A stretch of DNA of 18,156 nucleotides from DATILI01 sp035476635. Lineage in GTDB: Bacteria; Pseudomonadota; Gammaproteobacteria; Burkholderiales; Burkholderiaceae_C. Positions 15,024 through 18,156 of the stretch are shown piece after piece. Location: assembly GCA_035476635.1 (NCBI GenBank), contig DATILI010000164.1, forward strand, positions 1-18,156. The letters run 5' to 3'. Position numbers and translations under genes: made by a program. Below the pieces are notes generated by a model. The model saw only the letters and a list, made by a program, of their open reading frames with translations, was not told where the DNA came from and did not search any database. Every line of letters starts with the position of its first letter. Positions within the stretch are counted from its first letter, which is position 1.

Positions 15024-15037
15024 CATGGCCGGCCATG
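15024..15037. repeat. Perfect 14-bp palindrome between pheA and tyrA
   Basis: CATGGCCGGCCATG is its own reverse complement. It lies 22 bp before the tyrA ATG. As RNA it could fold only with a tiny loop; as DNA it could be a protein site, or chance in GC-rich sequence. Confidence 0.4.
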
Positions 15038-15059
15038 ACCAGATTCGCGAGGCGAAGCC

Positions 15060-15941
15060 ATGTTTGAGCAACTCGGTTTGATCGGCTGCGGCCTGATGGG
15101 CGGTTCGTTCGCGCTGGCTCTCAAGCGCGCCGGCCTGGTCAAGCGGGTGGTCGGCTACAGCAAGTCCCCCTCGACCACCGATCGCGCGCGCCAACTCGGT
15201 GTGATCGATGTGGAGGCGCCCTCGGCGCTGCTGGCCGTCTCGGGCGCCGACATCGTGCTCGTCGCCGTCCCGGTTGCCGCAACCGAAGCCACGTTCAAGG
15301 CCATCAAGCACCTGGTCACGTCGCAAACCCTGGTGATGGACGTGGGCTCGACCAAGCGCGACGTGGTGGACGCGGCACGGCGCGCACTGCGCGAGCAAGT
15401 CGGTGCCTTTGTGCCGGCCCACCCGATTGCCGGCCGCGAGGTTTCCGGCGTCGAATACGCCGACCCCGACCTGTATACCGGCAAGCAGGTCATCCTGACG
15501 CCGATCGAGCGCACGCTGGCGCCGCAACTGGAAAAGGCTGAAAAGGTCTGGACGGCCCTTGGCTGCCATGTGACCAAGATGACCCCGGAAGCGCACGACG
15601 CAGCGTTTGCCGCCGTAAGCCACCTGCCGCACCTGGTTGCGTTCGCGCTGATCAATGGCATTGCGAGCCAGGAGCACGGGCAGGACTACCTGTCCATGGC
15701 CGGCCCGGGTTTTCGCGACTTCACACGCATTGCCGCCAGCGACCCCAAGGTCTGGCGCGACATCCTCATGTCCAACCGGGAAGAATTGCTGGCCCAGTCC
15801 AAGACCTTCCAGCGGACCTTGCAGGCCATGGAGCAATTGATCAACAGCGGCGATGGCGAAAGCCTGGAAGGCCTGATCGCGCACGCCAGCCAGACACGGG
15901 CCGACTGGGCCACGGCGTCGAAAAAACAAAACCGACCATGA
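15060..15941 (+). CDS. tyrA: Prephenate dehydrogenase
   Basis: 293 residues. It oxidatively decarboxylates prephenate (or arogenate) for tyrosine synthesis. The N-terminal Rossmann fold shows LGLIGCGLMGGSFALAL at about 5-21 (GxGxxG type). The substrate region has MDVGSTKRDVV, and FVPAHPIAGREVSGVEYA contains the catalytic-type His. There is no chorismate mutase or ACT domain, so it is the short monofunctional form, unlike the E. coli fused enzyme. Whether it uses NAD or NADP, and prephenate or arogenate, cannot be decided by reading. GAGGCGA precedes the ATG. Its stop overlaps the start of aroA-cmk (ATGA). The 48-bp gap after pheA contains a perfect 14-bp palindrome. Confidence 0.95.
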   Translation: MFEQLGLIGCGLMGGSFALALKRAGLVKRVVGYSKSPSTTDRARQLGVIDVEAPSALLAVSGADIVLVAVPVAATEATFKAIKHLVTSQTLVMDVGSTKRDVVDAARRALREQVGAFVPAHPIAGREVSGVEYADPDLYTGKQVILTPIERTLAPQLEKAEKVWTALGCHVTKMTPEAHDAAFAAVSHLPHLVAFALINGIASQEHGQDYLSMAGPGFRDFTRIAASDPKVWRDILMSNREELLAQSKTFQRTLQAMEQLINSGDGESLEGLIAHASQTRADWATASKKQNRP

Positions 15942-17965
15942 TCGCCACCGAGTTTCTGGACATCCCGCCTCTGGCGAGTGCGGGAGGCACCGTGGTGCTG
16001 CCCGGCTCCAAGAGCATCTCCAACCGCGTGCTGCTGCTGTCGGCCTTGAGCGGCGGCACCACCACCGTGCACGACCTGCTCGACTCGGACGACACCCGCG
16101 TGATGCTGGATGCGCTGCGCCAGCTCGGCTGCGGAGTGCAGGCCAGCGGCGCTGCAGTCGCCATCACCGGCCTGGGCGGACGGCCGCCGGGCACGGCAGC
16201 CAGGCTGTTCATGGGCAACGCCGGGACGGCAATGCGGCCGCTGACTGCCGCCTTGGCGGTGCTGGGCGGTGATTTTGAGCTCAGCGGCGTACCCCGCATG
16301 CACGAACGGCCGATCGGCGATCTGGTCGATGCCTTGCGCCAGCTGGGTTGCCGTATCGACTACCTGGGCAACGAGGGCTTTCCGCCGCTGCGCATCGGCC
16401 AGCCCGCGCTGCGGCTGGATGCGCCGATCCAGGTGCGCGGCGACGTGTCCAGCCAGTTCCTGACGGCGCTGCTCATGGCGCTTCCGCTGGTTGCTGTGCA
16501 CGATGTCGTGATCGATGTCGTCGGCGAGCTGATTTCCAAGCCGTACATCGAGATCACGCTCAATCTGCTGGCACGTTTCGGCATTGCGGTGCAACGCCAG
16601 GGCTGGCAGCGCTTCACCATTCCTGCGGACAGCCGCTACCAATCGCCGGGCAGCATCCATGTCGAAGCCGACGCCTCGTCGGCAAGCTACTTCATCGCGC
16701 TTGGCGCCTTGGCCCATGGAACACCGGGAACAGACGGAATCAGGATCGAAGGCGTTGGCGCGGCCTCGATCCAGGGTGACATCCGCTTCATCGAAGCCGC
16801 CGAAGCCATGGGCGCGCAGGTGCAAAGCGGACCCAACTGGCTGCGCGTTTCACGTGGGGCGCCGAACAACGGATGGCCGCTCAAAGCCATCGACCTGGAC
16901 TGCAACCACATCCCCGATGCGGCGATGACCCTGGCGGTCATGGCGCTGTATGCCGAAGGCACGACGACCTTGCGCAACATCGCGAGCTGGCGTGTCAAGG
17001 AAACCGACCGCATTGCCGCCATGGCCATCGAGCTGCGCAAGCTCGGCGCCGGGGTGCAAGAAGGGGCCGACTTCATCAAGGTCACGCCGCCCGCCGCCCA
17101 GGCCGATTGGCGCGCCGCCAGCATCCATACCTACGACGACCACCGCGTGGCGATGTGTTTCTCGCTCGCCGCCTTCAATCCGGCCGGCCTGCCGGTCCGC
17201 ATCGAAGACCCCAAGTGCGTGGCCAAGACCTTCCCCGACTACTTCGAGGCATTGCTGGCCGTGTCCGCCACCCCCACAAACCGGATCCCCGTGCTGTGCA
17301 TCGATGGCCCCACCGCCTCGGGCAAGGGTACGGTGGCGGCCGCGGTGGCCCAGCGGCTGGGCTACCATTTCCTCGATTCCGGCGCCATGTACCGCATCAC
17401 CGCGCTGGCTGCCAGGCGGGCCGGGCTGGCCATCGCCAGCGCCAATGAGGCGGAAATCGCCCGCATGGCCGCGGCTTTGCCGATCCGCTTCGAAGGCGGC
17501 AAGGTGCTGCTGGGCAAAGACGATGTCACCGAGGCCATTCGTACTGAGGAAGCCGGCATGAACGCCTCCAAGGTCTCCGCCTTGCCGGCGGTGCGCGAAG
17601 CGCTGGTTTCGCTGCAGCTCAGCTTTCGCAGGCTGCCCGGGCTGGTGGCCGACGGCCGCGACATGGGAACCGTCATCTTCCCTGGCGCCCCGCTCAAGGT
17701 GTATCTCACCGCGAGTGCCGCCTGCCGTGCCGAACGCAGGCATAAGCAATTGATTTCAAAGGGTTTTCCAGCTACAATTGACAGTCTTCGCGCAGACTTG
17801 GAAGCGCGTGACGCAAGGGATTCTTCCCGCAGCGTCGCGCCTTTGAAGCCAGCGCAGGATGCCCGGTTGCTGGACAACTCGGATCTCACGATTGAAGAAT
17901 CGGTGGACCTGGTGTTGGACTGGTGGCAAGGCAAGCAGCCGTTCGGGGCTTCCTCGAATAGCTGA
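15938..17965 (+). CDS. aroA-cmk: Fused 3-phosphoshikimate 1-carboxyvinyltransferase / cytidylate kinase
   Basis: 675 residues in one frame. Residues 1 to about 440 are EPSP synthase (AroA), which makes 5-enolpyruvylshikimate 3-phosphate for chorismate: LPGSKSISNR at 21-30, MGNAGTAMRPL, PRMHERPIGDL, and the C-terminal DDHRVAMCFSLA. It is the class I form with the unaltered glyphosate-contact Gly. Residues from about 449 are cytidylate kinase (Cmk), which phosphorylates CMP and dCMP: P-loop IDGPTASGKGT at about 453-463, DSGAMYRITAL, VADGRDMGTVIFP, and the lid region ARDARDSSRSVAPL. The linker is only about eight residues. Separate genes are the rule in E. coli; the fusion is familiar in Comamonadaceae-type bacteria. 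Its ATG overlaps the tyrA stop without a clear ribosome binding site, so coupling is likely. There is no sign of a frameshift or internal stop. Confidence 0.97.
   Translation: MIATEFLDIPPLASAGGTVVLPGSKSISNRVLLLSALSGGTTTVHDLLDSDDTRVMLDALRQLGCGVQASGAAVAITGLGGRPPGTAARLFMGNAGTAMRPLTAALAVLGGDFELSGVPRMHERPIGDLVDALRQLGCRIDYLGNEGFPPLRIGQPALRLDAPIQVRGDVSSQFLTALLMALPLVAVHDVVIDVVGELISKPYIEITLNLLARFGIAVQRQGWQRFTIPADSRYQSPGSIHVEADASSASYFIALGALAHGTPGTDGIRIEGVGAASIQGDIRFIEAAEAMGAQVQSGPNWLRVSRGAPNNGWPLKAIDLDCNHIPDAAMTLAVMALYAEGTTTLRNIASWRVKETDRIAAMAIELRKLGAGVQEGADFIKVTPPAAQADWRAASIHTYDDHRVAMCFSLAAFNPAGLPVRIEDPKCVAKTFPDYFEALLAVSATPTNRIPVLCIDGPTASGKGTVAAAVAQRLGYHFLDSGAMYRITALAARRAGLAIASANEAEIARMAAALPIRFEGGKVLLGKDDVTEAIRTEEAGMNASKVSALPAVREALVSLQLSFRRLPGLVADGRDMGTVIFPGAPLKVYLTASAACRAERRHKQLISKGFPATIDSLRADLEARDARDSSRSVAPLKPAQDARLLDNSDLTIEESVDLVLDWWQGKQPFGASSNS
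17750..17778 (+). promoter_or_regulatory. Internal promoter in cmk, probably for rpsA
   Basis: TTGATT (17750-17755), a 17-bp spacer, and TACAAT (17773-17778, 5 of 6) form a near-consensus sigma70 promoter in an AT-rich patch of an otherwise GC-rich gene. Transcription would begin near 17785 and give an rpsA leader of about 330 nt. E. coli rpsA is also known to have promoters within cmk. Confidence 0.55.
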
Positions 17966-18115
17966 AGGTCCACCCTGCTCTCATCGCGCCGCTGGCGCCC
18001 TGGCAGTGTGGTTCAACAACTTAACCGCGGAACAGTCCGCACCAAACCGCCGTCATAGCCATAGAAACAGTAGCAATGGTGCTGCTGGAAACCTATCGAC
18101 GAGCAAGGAAACTAC

Positions 18116-18156
18116 ATGTCTGAATCTTTTGCCGCCCTGTTTGAAGAATCGCTGCA
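18116..18156 (+). CDS. rpsA: 30S ribosomal protein S1 (first 13 codons only)
   Basis: The window ends inside this gene; the visible start reads MSESFAALFEESL. This matches the beginning of betaproteobacterial ribosomal protein S1, and the position right after cmk is where rpsA lies in most proteobacteria. S1 binds mRNA on the small subunit and helps start translation. AAGGAA lies five bases before the ATG. The 150-bp leader from 17966 holds no gene; autoregulation of rpsA by S1 through its leader is known in E. coli, but I see no clear matching structure here. The identification rests on few residues plus context. Confidence 0.88.
   Translation, partial: MSESFAALFEESL

Noticed and set aside
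14052..15929. Open frame of 625 codons on the minus strand
   Set aside because: It lies antisense to pheA and tyrA, whose products are clearly recognised. Its translation is Arg/Gly/Gln/His-rich without any domain; long antisense frames are common in GC-rich DNA.

Overview
The window looks like a chromosomal segment of a GC-rich betaproteobacterium, most likely Burkholderiales and probably Comamonadaceae. This rests on three things: the gene order gyrA - DUF2059 protein - serC - pheA - tyrA - aroA/cmk - rpsA, the fused aroA-cmk gene, and a tmRNA whose tag reads ANDERFALAA. The placement is from family knowledge; no database search was run.

Left part (1-4154): a soluble PAS hybrid sensor histidine kinase runs off the left edge on the minus strand. 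It is preceded by a pirin-family gene that has lost its 5' end. Head to head with the pirin remnant is a plus-strand PAS-GGDEF-EAL cyclic-di-GMP enzyme that also appears to lack its N-terminal sensor part. The two 5' ends meet within about 40 bp, which suggests a deletion that removed both starts. A strong hairpin follows the GGDEF-EAL gene.

Middle part (4250-6798): a small accessory pocket. It holds a class II Fic-domain protein with a clear sigma70-type promoter overlapped by a palindrome, an unrecognised 147-residue protein, an internally deleted IS3-family transposase, and the C-terminal scrap of what looks like a site-specific recombinase. The pocket lies directly beyond the 3' end of ssrA (tmRNA), a well-known integration site for mobile islands.

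Right part (6799-18156): core genome. On the minus strand, an OmpA-like outer-membrane protein gene, ubiG (ubiquinone methyltransferase), gph (phosphoglycolate phosphatase) and ssrA follow one another. On the plus strand, gyrA starts a tightly packed cluster with overlapping or closely spaced genes: a secreted DUF2059 protein, serC (serine/pyridoxine synthesis), pheA and tyrA (phenylalanine and tyrosine branches from chorismate) and a fused aroA-cmk. The cluster joins DNA topology, aromatic amino-acid synthesis, serine synthesis and CMP recycling. A near-consensus promoter inside the cmk part probably drives rpsA (ribosomal protein S1), whose first codons end the window.

No convincing new multi-gene system is present. 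The parts most worth a second look are the Fic pocket with its operator-like palindrome, the 5'-5' gene junction near 2290, the glutamine at GyrA position 83, and the promoter inside aroA-cmk.
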